Source: CAWCPR01 sp963797475 (lineage in GTDB: Bacteria; Chloroflexota; Anaerolineae; Anaerolineales; UBA4823). From it: a DNA stretch of 64,000 bases. Positions 47,904-57,763 of this stretch are shown here, one piece after another (within the stretch, counting starts at the first letter, position 1; every line of letters begins with the position of its first letter). Location: contig CAWCPR010000003.1 in assembly GCA_963797475.1 (NCBI GenBank), positions 744,001 to 808,000 of the forward strand. The letters are read 5' to 3'. Both the position numbers and the translations under genes were made by a program. The notes under the pieces were generated by a model. It was not told where the DNA came from. It worked only from the letters and a program-made list of their open reading frames with translations, and did no database searches.

Positions 47904-49715
47904 ATGCGATCCAAAATTCGTTTGATCATTGCGATGATCATGGTTGTCAGTATGTCCGGGTCCATACTTCAAGTCGTTTCCGGACAGGATACCACCTCAG
48001 AAAATAAGATCCTGGCACGCGCCCTGGATATTGAGCTGGGGCGGGCAGAACCACGGGCGCACGAACAACTCGTCTCCTCGGGGATAGTTTATACCTTGCT
48101 TCAGGCCTCCGGAGAGCTTCAGAATCGAGCCGAATCGGCCAGCGCCCAGCCACAGGCGCTCTCTCAATTCAATTTCCAACCGCCGGCTGCCACAACTACA
48201 GGCTGCACGAACCGGTTCGATGGACGGGGGGGACCCAACATTCGCGTGAACCAGGATTGCTCCTTGCGCCGCCAGGCTGAAGAAGTGGTCGTGGTCAATC
48301 CAACCAACCCGAAGAATCTGATTGCCGGCGCGAACGATTCGCGCATCGGTTACAACCACTGCAGCTATGCCTGGTCGATGGATGGCGGGAAGACCTGGGG
48401 CGACCAAACGCCTCCGTTCTGGCAGTTCGTACTGCTGGATGGGCATACCTCGGACGCTTGCAGCGACCCAACCGCCACATTTGACGCGGACGGGAACGCT
48501 TATGTCGGCGGGGTCATCTTCGATGTCGCTTCCAATGCCAACGCGATCGTGGTCGCTAAATCCAATGCTCCTATCGGTGGGGCTTTCTACCACAGCCCGG
48601 CGAATATTCCTTTCCAGACCTACAGCGATGACCCCCTGGGTGTAGTCGCGAATGACAACGACCCCAACATCGCCCATGACAAGGAATTCATTGTGGCGGA
48701 TGCAGGCAAGAACAGCCCCAAGAAGAACAATGTATATGCTACCTGGACGCGTTTCGCCAACACAACCGAAGGGCTTGGGTTTGACTCCCCGATCTACTTC
48801 AGCCAGTCGACGGACGGCGGCGCATCCTGGTCGCCGGGGGTTGAGATCAGCGGCGCGAACCCGGCCATCTGCACCGCCGGCAGCGGCGAAGCCGATCCGA
48901 ATGCCTGTGACCAAAACCAGGGTTCAGATCCAATCGTCGGAGCGGATGGGACGATCTACGTATCCTTCTACAACCAGAACACCTCCGTGGCTGCCAACCA
49001 GCACTTGATGGTCAAATGCCCGGCAGACGCCGATTGCAGCCAATCCGCAAGCTGGGTGGCTCCTTCCAAGATCCAGGACGACTTCGACAGCCAGCCGCGC
49101 GGTTCAGACCCAGTCAGTGGTTGCCCGTCAGGACGGCGATGCCTGCCTCCGAATGGCTACAGGATTTCGGACGCCACCTTTGGATCGATCTCGGTGGATA
49201 AAAAAGGGCGGCTGTACCATGTATTTTCCGATTTCCGCAACGGCGGCGCTCCATGCACGGGCTCGGCCAGGACAGCGACACCGCCTTGTGACCAGGATGT
49301 ATTCTATTCCTACTCCACCGACGGCGGCGCCACCTGGAGCGACGCGTATAAGCTCACCCCGGCCGGCAGCGCCCAGTGGATGCCGTGGAGCGCGGTGGTG
49401 GCGAATGGGTCCATACTTTGGGTCGCCTATTACGATCGCTCGTATGGAAACTGCGAGTTTGAAGGGTGCAACGATATTACTTTGGCGAGCATTATTTTGC
49501 CAGCCTCCAAAAAGCCCTTCATCCGCTACCACCGTCTGACAACCAGCTCGATGCCGAACCTGGTAGTAGCCAACAACCCGGTGCAGGCAGGTTTCCTTGG
49601 GGACTATTTGTGGGTAACCGTCAATAACATTGGCCGTCCCTATGTGGTCTGGGCTGACACACGCGGTTTGGGGGGTACCGTCGAAGAGGATATCTATCTC
49701 GCAACGTACCCGTAG
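47904..49715 (+). CDS. Secreted Asp-box (BNR/sialidase-like) beta-propeller protein
   Basis: 603 residues. Signal peptide MRSKIRLIIAMIMVVSMSGS ending near VVSGQ. The Asp-box motif (SxDxGxTW) occurs as SMDGGKTWGDQ, STDGGASWSPG and STDGGATWSDA, the mark of sialidase-type propellers. No sialidase arginine triad was confirmed, so a sugar-binding or protease-type role is open. Strong AGGAGG ribosome site, terminator at 49741. Ends with DIYLATYP. Confidence 0.8.
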   Translation: MRSKIRLIIAMIMVVSMSGSILQVVSGQDTTSENKILARALDIELGRAEPRAHEQLVSSGIVYTLLQASGELQNRAESASAQPQALSQFNFQPPAATTTGCTNRFDGRGGPNIRVNQDCSLRRQAEEVVVVNPTNPKNLIAGANDSRIGYNHCSYAWSMDGGKTWGDQTPPFWQFVLLDGHTSDACSDPTATFDADGNAYVGGVIFDVASNANAIVVAKSNAPIGGAFYHSPANIPFQTYSDDPLGVVANDNDPNIAHDKEFIVADAGKNSPKKNNVYATWTRFANTTEGLGFDSPIYFSQSTDGGASWSPGVEISGANPAICTAGSGEADPNACDQNQGSDPIVGADGTIYVSFYNQNTSVAANQHLMVKCPADADCSQSASWVAPSKIQDDFDSQPRGSDPVSGCPSGRRCLPPNGYRISDATFGSISVDKKGRLYHVFSDFRNGGAPCTGSARTATPPCDQDVFYSYSTDGGATWSDAYKLTPAGSAQWMPWSAVVANGSILWVAYYDRSYGNCEFEGCNDITLASIILPASKKPFIRYHRLTTSSMPNLVVANNPVQAGFLGDYLWVTVNNIGRPYVVWADTRGLGGTVEEDIYLATYP

Positions 49716-49740
49716 ATATTACGAAAAAACAGTTTTGTGG

Positions 49741-49777
49741 AAAATCCGGCGGCAGATAACACCTGCCGCCGGATTTT
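49741..49777 (+). terminator. Rho-independent terminator of the Asp-box gene
   Basis: AAAATCCGGCGGCAG / CTGCCGCCGGATTTT, a perfect 15-bp stem with a 7-base loop, followed by ATTTTTCC. Located 26 bases after the stop codon. Confidence 0.88.
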
Positions 49778-49881
49778 ATTTTTCCAAAAACGGGAACCTC
49801 CCGGCCAAAGCCGCCGTCCTTAACAAAACGCACAATTGGCGCGGGCTTTCATTCCGAACCCGCGCCGAAACTGGAGGTTTG

Positions 49882-50484
49882 ATGATGAAAAACTCCTGTC
49901 TTAAATTAATGACACTCCTGCCACTGGTATTTGCGGGCTGTTCCCCAATTACCTCTTCAAACGCAGCGCCCACCGCAATTAAAACCACCGTACCTCCCCT
50001 GGAAATTACGGCCGCGGCGACGCTCCCGGTGGCAACACCGCTCAATTCGGAAATCTCACCGACAAATACACCGGGCGGACAGGCATACCAGAGGCCTGCC
50101 GGCTGGGAGCTGTACCAGGACGGAGACTTGCGCATCCTTCTTGCGTATCCCACGGGATGGGTAGTGGGCGAGCAGGGCAGCGAGATCGTCTTCCAAGGTC
50201 CAGGCGCTGATCGCATCAGCCTGGAAAAGGTCGATGCCGGGGGACTATCGCTGCAGGAATTCCTGGATCAAAACCAACTGCCCAACACACGCTGCACGAA
50301 TGGGACAAATCCATTTGGGGTGGCCTTCCAATCTTGCTTCGATACCCTGGCCTTCAGCACTACGGTGTTTCTGGTGATCAGCCCCCCGCAGGGAAACACA
50401 CAGCTCTTCTCGCTGAGCACATTCCAGCGCGGATCACAAGATATACTCGAGGAAATGACGGCCTCTTTTCAACCACTTCAGTGA
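49882..50484 (+). CDS. Lipoprotein with PsbP-like or unknown beta domain
   Basis: 200 residues from ATG 49882 (GGAGG before it; the frame is open upstream). Lipobox LPLVFAGCSP, a Thr/Ala/Pro-rich linker to ~75, then a compact domain (GWELYQDGDLRILLAYPTGW, GLSLQEFLDQNQLPNTRC, VAFQSCFDTLAFSTTVFLV). Two cysteines could form a disulphide. The domain looks like the PsbP/LpqN-type small sensor domains, but I could not verify. A truncated near copy is at 52861-53253. Confidence 0.7.
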   Translation: MMKNSCLKLMTLLPLVFAGCSPITSSNAAPTAIKTTVPPLEITAAATLPVATPLNSEISPTNTPGGQAYQRPAGWELYQDGDLRILLAYPTGWVVGEQGSEIVFQGPGADRISLEKVDAGGLSLQEFLDQNQLPNTRCTNGTNPFGVAFQSCFDTLAFSTTVFLVISPPQGNTQLFSLSTFQRGSQDILEEMTASFQPLQ

Positions 50485-50489
50485 ACTGA

Positions 50490-50517
50490 AAAACTGGCGG
50501 ACCAATCCGCCAGTTTT
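50490..50517. terminator. Bidirectional terminator between convergent lipoprotein genes
   Basis: AAAACTGGCGGA-CCAA-TCCGCCAGTTTT, a perfect 12-bp stem, A run on one side and T run on the other, lying between the stops of the genes at 49882 and 50531. Confidence 0.85.
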
Positions 50518-50530
50518 CAATTCTTTCAGG

Positions 50531-52441
50531 TCAAGGTTTTTCGATGTGAATGGAGTTGACCAGCTCGTCCAGGGTCGCAAGCGATGGATCAAAGCTGTCC
50601 CCTGCTTGGGCATTCAATTGGGCAAGCTGATCCGTCAGGGTAGATAACCATTCACTGGAATAATCTGACCCTGAGTCGCTAATCGTTGGCTGATCAGGCA
50701 GCTCATCCGGGAATATACCCGTCGCGATCGGGAAAACAGCCGAAACATAGAACTGGCCATCATCCGTCAAGCCCTGAAATGTGTAGAAGACGGACCCATC
50801 GAGCACCGGAGCGGGACCCTGGGCGTAGTAGCTCAAATAGCGGATCCCCTTGCCTCCTATAAACCCGAGCACCTGGGGTTGGGCGCAGAACGTCTGCGTT
50901 TCATTGATCCAGGGCAGGAAGGGAAGAGGCTGGTAACCCTCGCCCAGCGGCTGGTTGCAGCGACTGGCATCCAGGCCGTTTTGAAGCAAGTCAGCCAACA
51001 CCCGCTCTTGGTTCTGAAAACCGTTGGGGGCATCGTCGCCAAACCCGGCAAAATCTTCAACCTGGAACACCATCACCTGAGCTACCCGGTTTGTGTTTGG
51101 CAGCAATGGGAGATTATATTCCCTGCCGCCCCCGTAACCCAGGAAGCGAAATTGGGCGTAAGCCGGGTGGGACGCGGCGAAAAACATGCCTGGGCTGGCC
51201 GGAACCGCAGGGGCAGTCCCAACTTCAACCCAAGGAGCCAGGGTAGGAGCATAAGCCAGGGTGATATTCGCTCCGAATTCGGTCCAGCTCGCCTGCTGTG
51301 AAATTAAAACTGGCTGAGTTGGGACATCCTCCAGGAAAGCGAACGAACCCGTTACCATCTCAAATAACGTCTCCAAACCGGGTCCCGCTTCGGAGAGGTC
51401 GGAGGGGAAAAAGGTCAGCGTATACAACATTTCGCCGTGGATCGCCATCACCAAACGCGAGCTGAGTCGGCCAGGCACATCCTCCAGGGCTTCCGCCGGT
51501 TCTCCACCCAGGCTGAGCGGCGCGCGGCCAATCTCCCAGGGCAGATCCTCGAACTCCCTCTGGCTGAGGAAATCATCCACGATGCGGCCCAGGTTACTGT
51601 GCTCGGGCAGCGGTTGAGCGGTCACCCCCAGGCTGACTCGAACCGGGTCGGGACTCTGGTCCAGCACCGGTCCATAAATGAACGGCGAGCGGCTGTCCAA
51701 TGAGCCTTCATCCAAGGTAAAACCTTTCGGGTAGGCGAAGCAATAACCACTTTCCCGATTTACAAATGCTTGCTGGTCGACGACCTGGCAGCTTTGTGGC
51801 AATAATCCCAGGCTGGAGGCATCCGAACTCTCACCCATCTCTGCTGCTAAAACAAACTTCATGCTATGGATCCATTCCAGCAGCGGCTGGCGGCTGACCG
51901 GATCGTTGACCGACAGGAAGACCAGTTTTCCGTTATGCTCGGCAAAATACCAATCCATGCGCGGGGTGTTGGGGCTGTCCACCCAGCAAGGGATATGTTG
52001 GGCTTGCAACCCGCTCTCCAAGGCAAGCGGCTCTACCTCCCCAGGCTGAGGTCCACACAGCCATTCGATAGCCCGCTCGCTGCTGACCTGTTCCAGATCC
52101 ACAACGATAACGTGGCTTTCGGCAAAATCGATCAAGGCCTGAGGCGCAAGGGCATATTCCTGGCCAATTGGGGAATCAGACAGACGGTTGACGATCCAAT
52201 CGCCGGGTAAGGTCAGGCTCAAACCAGCCTCATCGATGGTCACAACATGAGTGCCCGGGTTGGGTTCAGGGGTGTAAGGCACCCGCAAAGCCGGAGCAGG
52301 CGGATAATCCACCAGGGTAGGTTCAGGCCCTGTTTGCGTTTCGAACGACTGTGGAGCTGCACCTGTCTGACCGCAGGCGCTCATCAGGATAGCCAGCATC
52401 ATAAGAAACCATACAAAGGTGGGAATAAAATTCCTTTTCAT
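50531..52441 (-). CDS. Large lipoprotein with repeated PsbP-like domains
   Basis: 636 residues from ATG 52441 (MKRNFIPTFVWFLMMLAILM, lipobox LMSACG, GGAGAG upstream). The N-terminal module has AGLSLTLPGDWIVNRLSDSP and DLEQVSSERAIEWLCGPQPG; a similar fold appears in the middle (GYCFAYPKGFTLDEGSLDSR) and in the C-terminal third (FLGYGGGREYNLPLLPNTNR). Probably several ~150-200-residue beta domains on one anchor. No family I can name firmly. A fragment of the first module is duplicated at 53302-53628. Confidence 0.7.
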   Translation of the reverse strand: MKRNFIPTFVWFLMMLAILMSACGQTGAAPQSFETQTGPEPTLVDYPPAPALRVPYTPEPNPGTHVVTIDEAGLSLTLPGDWIVNRLSDSPIGQEYALAPQALIDFAESHVIVVDLEQVSSERAIEWLCGPQPGEVEPLALESGLQAQHIPCWVDSPNTPRMDWYFAEHNGKLVFLSVNDPVSRQPLLEWIHSMKFVLAAEMGESSDASSLGLLPQSCQVVDQQAFVNRESGYCFAYPKGFTLDEGSLDSRSPFIYGPVLDQSPDPVRVSLGVTAQPLPEHSNLGRIVDDFLSQREFEDLPWEIGRAPLSLGGEPAEALEDVPGRLSSRLVMAIHGEMLYTLTFFPSDLSEAGPGLETLFEMVTGSFAFLEDVPTQPVLISQQASWTEFGANITLAYAPTLAPWVEVGTAPAVPASPGMFFAASHPAYAQFRFLGYGGGREYNLPLLPNTNRVAQVMVFQVEDFAGFGDDAPNGFQNQERVLADLLQNGLDASRCNQPLGEGYQPLPFLPWINETQTFCAQPQVLGFIGGKGIRYLSYYAQGPAPVLDGSVFYTFQGLTDDGQFYVSAVFPIATGIFPDELPDQPTISDSGSDYSSEWLSTLTDQLAQLNAQAGDSFDPSLATLDELVNSIHIEKP

Positions 52442-52595
52442 TTCATCACTCTCCATTTTTAAAGCAGTACCCTGCATAACTTCAGGATTTCAGATATCAA
52501 GTGATATTATGCACAATCGGAGAAAAAAATCATCCCACCTGCGGAGAGTACCGGGTTGGATGGTTGACCGGTTTTTCACTATCCAGTTGACCAGG

Positions 52596-52869
52596 AAAAT
52601 CCTTGACAGGTCCCGGTGACCCATGATAAATTCATCCGGTATTAAATCTTAAACTTAAGAAAGGAGGCGCGCTTTATGCATACACAAGTTGCGGTGCTTG
52701 AACTAGATCAAGTCGCATGAGCGCGCCGGTTTAGCGAAGCTTAGGACCTCTTTATAATAGAGATTTCCAGGCCGCGGGTGCTCTCATGCTCCGTGGCCTT
52801 TTGATTTAATTCAATTAGGGACGGCCGCGAGCCACTCGCGCCCGCATTGCGTCAAGCACAGCGCCTGCC
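52596..52869 (+). repeat. 274-bp repeat, copy 1, with promoter, tiny ORF and hairpins
   Basis: Same order as copy 2 at 59302-59575: TTGACA (52603-52608) and GATAAA (52625-52630, 16-base spacer); AAAGGAGG; a 14-codon ORF; a stem GGCGCGCT/AGCGCGCC running from the Shine-Dalgarno end to just after the stop; a terminator-like AGGCCGCGG/CCGTGGCCT plus TTTT (52769-52802); a GC-rich tail. Sequence identity between copies is high over the full length. Confidence 0.85.
52676..52720 (+). CDS. 14-residue leader-type peptide in repeat copy 1
   Basis: MHTQVAVLELDQVA with a very strong AAAGGAGG 8 bases upstream. The stop overlaps the 3' arm of an outer stem that also pairs with the last GG of the ribosome site, so translation and folding should interfere. 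Looks like a leader peptide or a small RNA with an ORF; not supported by any known family. Confidence 0.4.
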   Translation: MHTQVAVLELDQVA

Positions 52870-53253
52870 GGCTGGGAGCTGTACCAGGACGGCGACTTGC
52901 GGATCGTTCTTGCGTATCCCACGGGATGGGTGGTTGGCGAGCAGGGCAGCGAGATCGTCTTCCAAAGTCCAGGCGGTGAGAGTATCAGCCTGGAAAAGGT
53001 CGAATCCGGGGGACTATCGCTGCAGGAATTCCTGGATCAAAACCAACTGCCCAACACGTGCTGCACGAATGGGACAAATCCATTTGGGGTGGCTTTCCAA
53101 TCTTGCTTCGATACCCTGGCCTTCAGCACAACGGTATATCTGGTGATCAGCCCTCCGCAAGGTGAACCGCAATTTTTCTCGCTGAGCACATTCCAGCGCG
53201 ATTCACAGGATATCCTCGATAAAATGACGGCCTCTTTCCAGCCGCTTAAGTGA
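52861..53253 (+). pseudogene. Truncated duplicate of the lipoprotein domain (49882)
   Basis: Open from the end of the 274-bp repeat: APAGWELYQDGDLRIVLAYP to MTASFQPLK, about 94% identical in DNA to 50097-50484. It lacks signal peptide, lipobox, linker and an own start (TTG 52897 is the first candidate). The break point is the shared CCTGCCGGCTGGG at the repeat end. Confidence 0.75.
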
Positions 53254-53301
53254 ATCTAAAAAGCTGACGGCTGATCCCGCCAGCCTTTCTGTTCTTTGAG
53301 G

Positions 53302-53628
53302 TCAAGGTTTTTCGATCCCGCTCTCCAATTGAAGCCGCTCTGCTTCTCCCGGCTGCGGCCCGCACAGCCATTCGACAGCCCGCTCGCTGCTCACCTGCTC
53401 CAGAAGCACGACGACAACGTGGCTTTCGGCAAAATCGATCAAAACCTGGGGCGCCAGAGCATACTCCTGGCCGATTGGTGAATCGGGCAGCCGGTTGACA
53501 GCCCAATCGCCGGGTAAGGTCAGGCTTATTCCAGCTTCATTGACAGCTTGACATCCATTATTTATTTTGCTATGATCTAAACTGAGTTTTGTGATCGTTT
53601 TTGTAATTATTCTTTCTAATAATTTCAC
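53302..53628 (-). pseudogene. Truncated duplicate of the first module of the large lipoprotein (50531)
   Basis: Encodes AGISLTLPGDWAVNRLPDSP and LEQVSSERAVEWLCGPQPGE, close to the module at the start of the gene at 50531, then ends SGIEKP. The N-terminus (MKLLERIITKTITKLS) is unrelated. It stands convergent with the fragment at 52861, so the original convergent pair was duplicated as a block. Confidence 0.7.
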
Positions 53629-53713
53629 TTACCAACAATTCACGGCATACCACTAGCAAACAACGAGAATGGTCTGCAATTGAACCAGCCTGTTCGCCAG
53701 GAAGAGGGTTGCA

Positions 53714-56700
53714 ATGCTTGTCAAATCAGGCTTTGTACAGATGACCGCCAAGTTTCTCTTCATCGCCGCGGTTCTAGCCCTATTGAGCACCTCGCCAAAC
53801 TCTGGGCCGTATTTTCCAGCGCTATCGCCAGCCGGTAACGCCGAGGCGGAATCCAGTGTATGTGGCGATGGATTAATTACCCGGCTCTCCCTACCCCTGG
53901 TTTCGAACTCAACCCTAGGAGGGATCAAGGCGCCGCCCGACTTCGCACTGCGCCTGGCAGACCACTGCATCGAAGTGGAAACCGGAAGCCCATCCGGAGC
54001 AGGTCCGGCCGGGTCTATGCTTCAACGCGCTTTGCAGGTCTGGCTCGTTGGCTTGAACGGGTTTTCAGACCAGACAAGCCTCAGCTTTCAGGCGACTTCC
54101 ACAGGTATTAGCGCTGAGTTCAGCCCACAAAAAGCAGCGCCGGGAGCTACCATTTTTCTAAATCTGCTGATTCCCGCCAACTTACCGCCAGGGGCCTATC
54201 CATTGACCATTGAAGGGGAGTCCTCCGGGATAGTCCACCAGGCATCTTTCTGGCTGATTAACCGTCTGGGTGATGAACCGGCAGTAGGGGAGGAAGGCGA
54301 GCTGCGCCCGGACGAGCTGCCAGTGCTGGCCGCCAGCGCATTGACGCCTTCAACAGCCTTTCCACTTCTGGGCGAGGAGATTACCCTCAAGATTGATGTA
54401 CGAAACATGGGAGCGGCAGGGGTACGCAGCGTGGCAGTCGCTTTATATGCGGGCAGCAGCCAGATTGCGATCCGTTATTTCTCTCTAAATCCCAATAGCG
54501 CCTTCACGTTTGATGTGCCCTGGACGCCAACCGAATTGGGAAAAGTCACTTTGACTGCTGCGGTGGACCCGTATGAGGCGATTATCGAAGACGAACGATT
54601 GGATAACAGCATTTCAAGCGAGGTGGTTGTCGCTGGGCAACCGCCTTCCGGTTCCGAGCTGGCGGCAGCCAACATCGATCTGGTCACACCAGCCGCCAGG
54701 CCCTCAGTATTGCGCGCAACAGTCCGCAACAACGGCTCTTCTACCCTTCAGGCGCCTCTTGTCTTTTACGTGAATGGTCAGGTAGCGGCAATGCAATTTA
54801 CCGGCGCACTCGCTCCTCAGCAAAGCGCTATAGTCGAAGTGCCCTGGCCGGCCGATCCGCCTCCCGCACAACTGAGCGTAGAGATCAATCCGCGATTTAA
54901 ATCCCTAGAGGTCAATTCCATAGACAACCTGTTCGTGAAGGATCTCCAGCCAGAGATAGACCTGCGCGTTGAAAATCTTTCGGTTTATTCCTTAAAGCGC
55001 GAGGCGGCGATCCCATGGCTCGTCACGATCAGCTTCCGCGTGCGAAACGCCGGCAAGCAAGATATTGCACAAACCTTTCGCACGATGGTAAACCCTGGAA
55101 TCTTCATCGACGATATCGACTTGCCGCACCTTGATCCGTATTATGTGACTACCCAGGGATTGGCTGCCGGGGAAACCGTATATATTTCCCGTTCCTTCCC
55201 CAACATCGACAGCCAGTTTGATATCCAGGTCCAAACGGATTTCGATGGGGATGTATCCGAAGATATCGAAGGGAACAATATTATTAACTCCAATTACGCC
55301 GATCCAAGAGGTGATGTAGGGCGCTGGTATTCCATCGGTCCACGGCGCCTGACCGAGGGGATTGGCGCGACCGGGCGTCTGCATGCAATTGCAGTAGACC
55401 CCTCCGATCCCGCCACCCTCTACGTCGGCGCGCCTACCGGGTCGCCTGGGGGCGACCCGGCGATCCAGGGCGGCGGATCAGGCATCTGGAAGACGACCGA
55501 CGGTGGAACCACCTGGTGGCCTACCGCGGATAGCTTTCCCATGCTTCAAATCAACGCTCTGGCGATTGACCCATCGAACTCAGCGCGCCTTTATGCCGTG
55601 GTTAATTCCTTCGGCGTTTTTGGAACGGAAGACGCTGGCACAAGCTGGAAGCTGCTGGCGCAGGACTCCCGTTTTGACGGTGATGTGTTGCGGGTAGATC
55701 CCTCTGACCCAAACCGCTTGTACATGACGACTACGAACGGAGTTTTCCGTTCATCCGATCGCGGCGCCAACTGGGAGCCAGTTTTGACGGATGGAAACGC
55801 CGCCGACCTGGAAATCAACTCGGCAGCCCCGACCCGGTTGTATGCCTCGATGTCCAAAAGGGATAATATTGCCATCACGGGCATCTATATTAGCTTTAAC
55901 GGTGGGGATGACTGGCGTAAGCTCAGCGGTTGTCCAGGAGGTAGATTGCCATCGTTGACCGACAACGCCCGCATCACGCTGGCCCAATCACAGGGGGTCT
56001 GGTATGCAGGTTATCTGGTTAAATCTGAATCTCAATCCAGTTTCACTATCTACCGGACGACCAGCCTGGGTTGTTCGATCGGTGGGGTTTTGGAAAAATC
56101 CTGGGAAGCCAGATGGACCGTAGGAGGCCCAGCCGGCAGCAATGAGGCAAAACTTGCCGCTGAATTCTGGGGCCAGGTGAATGCTGATCCTGCAAATCCA
56201 AGCTACGTCTACGCAGGAGGAACGGGAATCTGGATTTCCACGAATGGCGGCGGCGTTTTTTCTGAGTCAAATGGCCCGCATGCCGACCACCACGGCTTCG
56301 CCACTGACCCCAGCACCTCCGGGCTGATCTACGATGTAAATGACGGCGGCATCTACCGCTCCTCGGATCATGGTAAAAGTGGAACCTGGCAATTTATTGG
56401 GGAAGGACTCGCCAATGTCGAGTTTTACGACATTGCTCAAGCGCAAACCGATGCTCGATACGTAATTGGAGGCACCCAGGATAACGGCACGAATCTTTAC
56501 GATGGGCTCAGCACTATTTGGAACCATATCCGCGGTGGGGATGGCGCGATGGTCGATTTCGATCCGGGTAATGCTTCTATCTATTACAGCTTTGGTCAAT
56601 ATGCCAACAGCATTCAGCGTTGGTCCCCTTCTTCCAACCAATGGCAGGCGCTAAACCAGGGTTTGCCTGAAGACAGCCAATGCTTCAATATGTATTACCA

Positions 56701-57640
56701 GGTTCACCCAAAGAACTCAGCCCTCATTGTAGCATCTTGCCAGGGGCAGCTATGGCGCTCGCCTACGGCGCCTCCGGGAGATTGGCAAGTTATTTTTACC
56801 CCACCTGTAGGAGGCGGCAACGTAAACATCTCTCAAATTGACCCCAGCGTAGATTTATATTACGCCGGAACCACGAACGGTTCCCTGTATGCTGGTCCGA
56901 GCGGAACAAACTTTCAAAGTGTGTTCCAGCATCCGAATAGCTGGAAAATCACCGACATCGAATTGGATCCATACGCCCAGGCAACCGTTTTTGTCTCTTT
57001 CGGGGGCAGCACCGGCATTGATCGCATCCAGATGCTTAAGCGAACCTCGCCTGCCCCAACCACCATGACCAATCTGGGTATTGCCTCCAACCTGCCGTCC
57101 GGGTTGACGGTTCGCACGCTCGCTGTGGATCGAATGAACGCCTATACACTCTATGCGGGGATGGTTCAGGGCGGTGTTTACCAGGGCCGCTCCTTTGATG
57201 GGGGCTCGACCTGGACCTGGCGGGCTTTCAATGATGGCATTCCCTCTGCTGCGGACATCCGTGATCTTCTGGTTAACCCAATCAGCGGCGTGCTGCGCGC
57301 TGGAACGATGGGGCGCAGCGCTTTTGAAATTAACACCGATTACCCCATCGGGAGCGTGCTTTCCGCCCAAGGCAAGCTCACTTTCCTGCGAGTGAATGAG
57401 GCCGGTGACGGTTACGGGCCGCCAAACGACTTTATCAATGCAGAGGTGATCATTAAACTGGATACGCAACCAAACAAGGGATTTGGTTTTCAATTACGAC
57501 CGGGTTCGGAAGAAGCAGCTCATCGCGGGATGCTCGACGATTTGCGCGACGCATTTAACCATGACTCCACCGTCAAAATCGACTATGTTCGCACCGGTAT
57601 ACACAACGGTCTTATCTTGCGTGTTATGTCTCTGCCGTAA
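53714..57640 (+). CDS. Large secreted CARDB / Asp-box propeller protein
   Basis: 1308 residues. Signal peptide (LFIAAVLALLSTSPNSG). Residues ~60-200: Cys-containing N-domain; ~200-415: CARDB/Ig-like repeats (VRNMG, VRNNGSSTLQAPLVFYVNG); ~530-1210: a propeller with Asp boxes (TDGGTTWWPT, EDAGTSWKLL, SDRGANWEPV, FNGGDDWRKL) like sortilin/VPS10-type proteins; ~1215-1308: a C-terminal module (LTFLRVNEAGDGYGPPNDF ... FGFQLRPGSE ... DYVRTGIHNG) also made as a separate protein at 57764. Probably a cell-surface or exported glycan/protein binder. Confidence 0.78.
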   Translation: MLVKSGFVQMTAKFLFIAAVLALLSTSPNSGPYFPALSPAGNAEAESSVCGDGLITRLSLPLVSNSTLGGIKAPPDFALRLADHCIEVETGSPSGAGPAGSMLQRALQVWLVGLNGFSDQTSLSFQATSTGISAEFSPQKAAPGATIFLNLLIPANLPPGAYPLTIEGESSGIVHQASFWLINRLGDEPAVGEEGELRPDELPVLAASALTPSTAFPLLGEEITLKIDVRNMGAAGVRSVAVALYAGSSQIAIRYFSLNPNSAFTFDVPWTPTELGKVTLTAAVDPYEAIIEDERLDNSISSEVVVAGQPPSGSELAAANIDLVTPAARPSVLRATVRNNGSSTLQAPLVFYVNGQVAAMQFTGALAPQQSAIVEVPWPADPPPAQLSVEINPRFKSLEVNSIDNLFVKDLQPEIDLRVENLSVYSLKREAAIPWLVTISFRVRNAGKQDIAQTFRTMVNPGIFIDDIDLPHLDPYYVTTQGLAAGETVYISRSFPNIDSQFDIQVQTDFDGDVSEDIEGNNIINSNYADPRGDVGRWYSIGPRRLTEGIGATGRLHAIAVDPSDPATLYVGAPTGSPGGDPAIQGGGSGIWKTTDGGTTWWPTADSFPMLQINALAIDPSNSARLYAVVNSFGVFGTEDAGTSWKLLAQDSRFDGDVLRVDPSDPNRLYMTTTNGVFRSSDRGANWEPVLTDGNAADLEINSAAPTRLYASMSKRDNIAITGIYISFNGGDDWRKLSGCPGGRLPSLTDNARITLAQSQGVWYAGYLVKSESQSSFTIYRTTSLGCSIGGVLEKSWEARWTVGGPAGSNEAKLAAEFWGQVNADPANPSYVYAGGTGIWISTNGGGVFSESNGPHADHHGFATDPSTSGLIYDVNDGGIYRSSDHGKSGTWQFIGEGLANVEFYDIAQAQTDARYVIGGTQDNGTNLYDGLSTIWNHIRGGDGAMVDFDPGNASIYYSFGQYANSIQRWSPSSNQWQALNQGLPEDSQCFNMYYQVHPKNSALIVASCQGQLWRSPTAPPGDWQVIFTPPVGGGNVNISQIDPSVDLYYAGTTNGSLYAGPSGTNFQSVFQHPNSWKITDIELDPYAQATVFVSFGGSTGIDRIQMLKRTSPAPTTMTNLGIASNLPSGLTVRTLAVDRMNAYTLYAGMVQGGVYQGRSFDGGSTWTWRAFNDGIPSAADIRDLLVNPISGVLRAGTMGRSAFEINTDYPIGSVLSAQGKLTFLRVNEAGDGYGPPNDFINAEVIIKLDTQPNKGFGFQLRPGSEEAAHRGMLDDLRDAFNHDSTVKIDYVRTGIHNGLILRVMSLP

Positions 57641-57644
57641 CAAG

Positions 57645-57725
57645 GGTTGGGCATACTTTGTGGGCCACGCTTAAGAATCATTAGATACAGATCAAAATAG
57701 GTTGAGCGCACTTTGTGGGTCACGC
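57645..57725 (+). repeat. Tandem imperfect 26-bp repeats after the Asp-box gene
   Basis: Units 57645-57670 and 57700-57725 (GGTTG-GGCATACTTTGTGGGC-CACGC and GGTTG-AGCGCACTTTGTGGGT-CACGC), 22 of 26 identical. The second unit begins with TTGAGC and is followed after 19 bases by TATGAT. Confidence 0.6.
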
Positions 57726-57726
57726 C

Positions 57727-57748
57727 TATGATCTACAGATAGATCATA
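57727..57748 (+). promoter_or_regulatory. Operator-like palindrome before the gene at 57764
   Basis: TATGATCT-ACAGAT-AGATCATA, perfect 8-bp arms, directly before AAGGAG and the ATG. Could be a repressor site or a ribosome-site-controlling hairpin. Confidence 0.5.
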
Positions 57749-57763
57749 CAAGGAGCTCTAATT

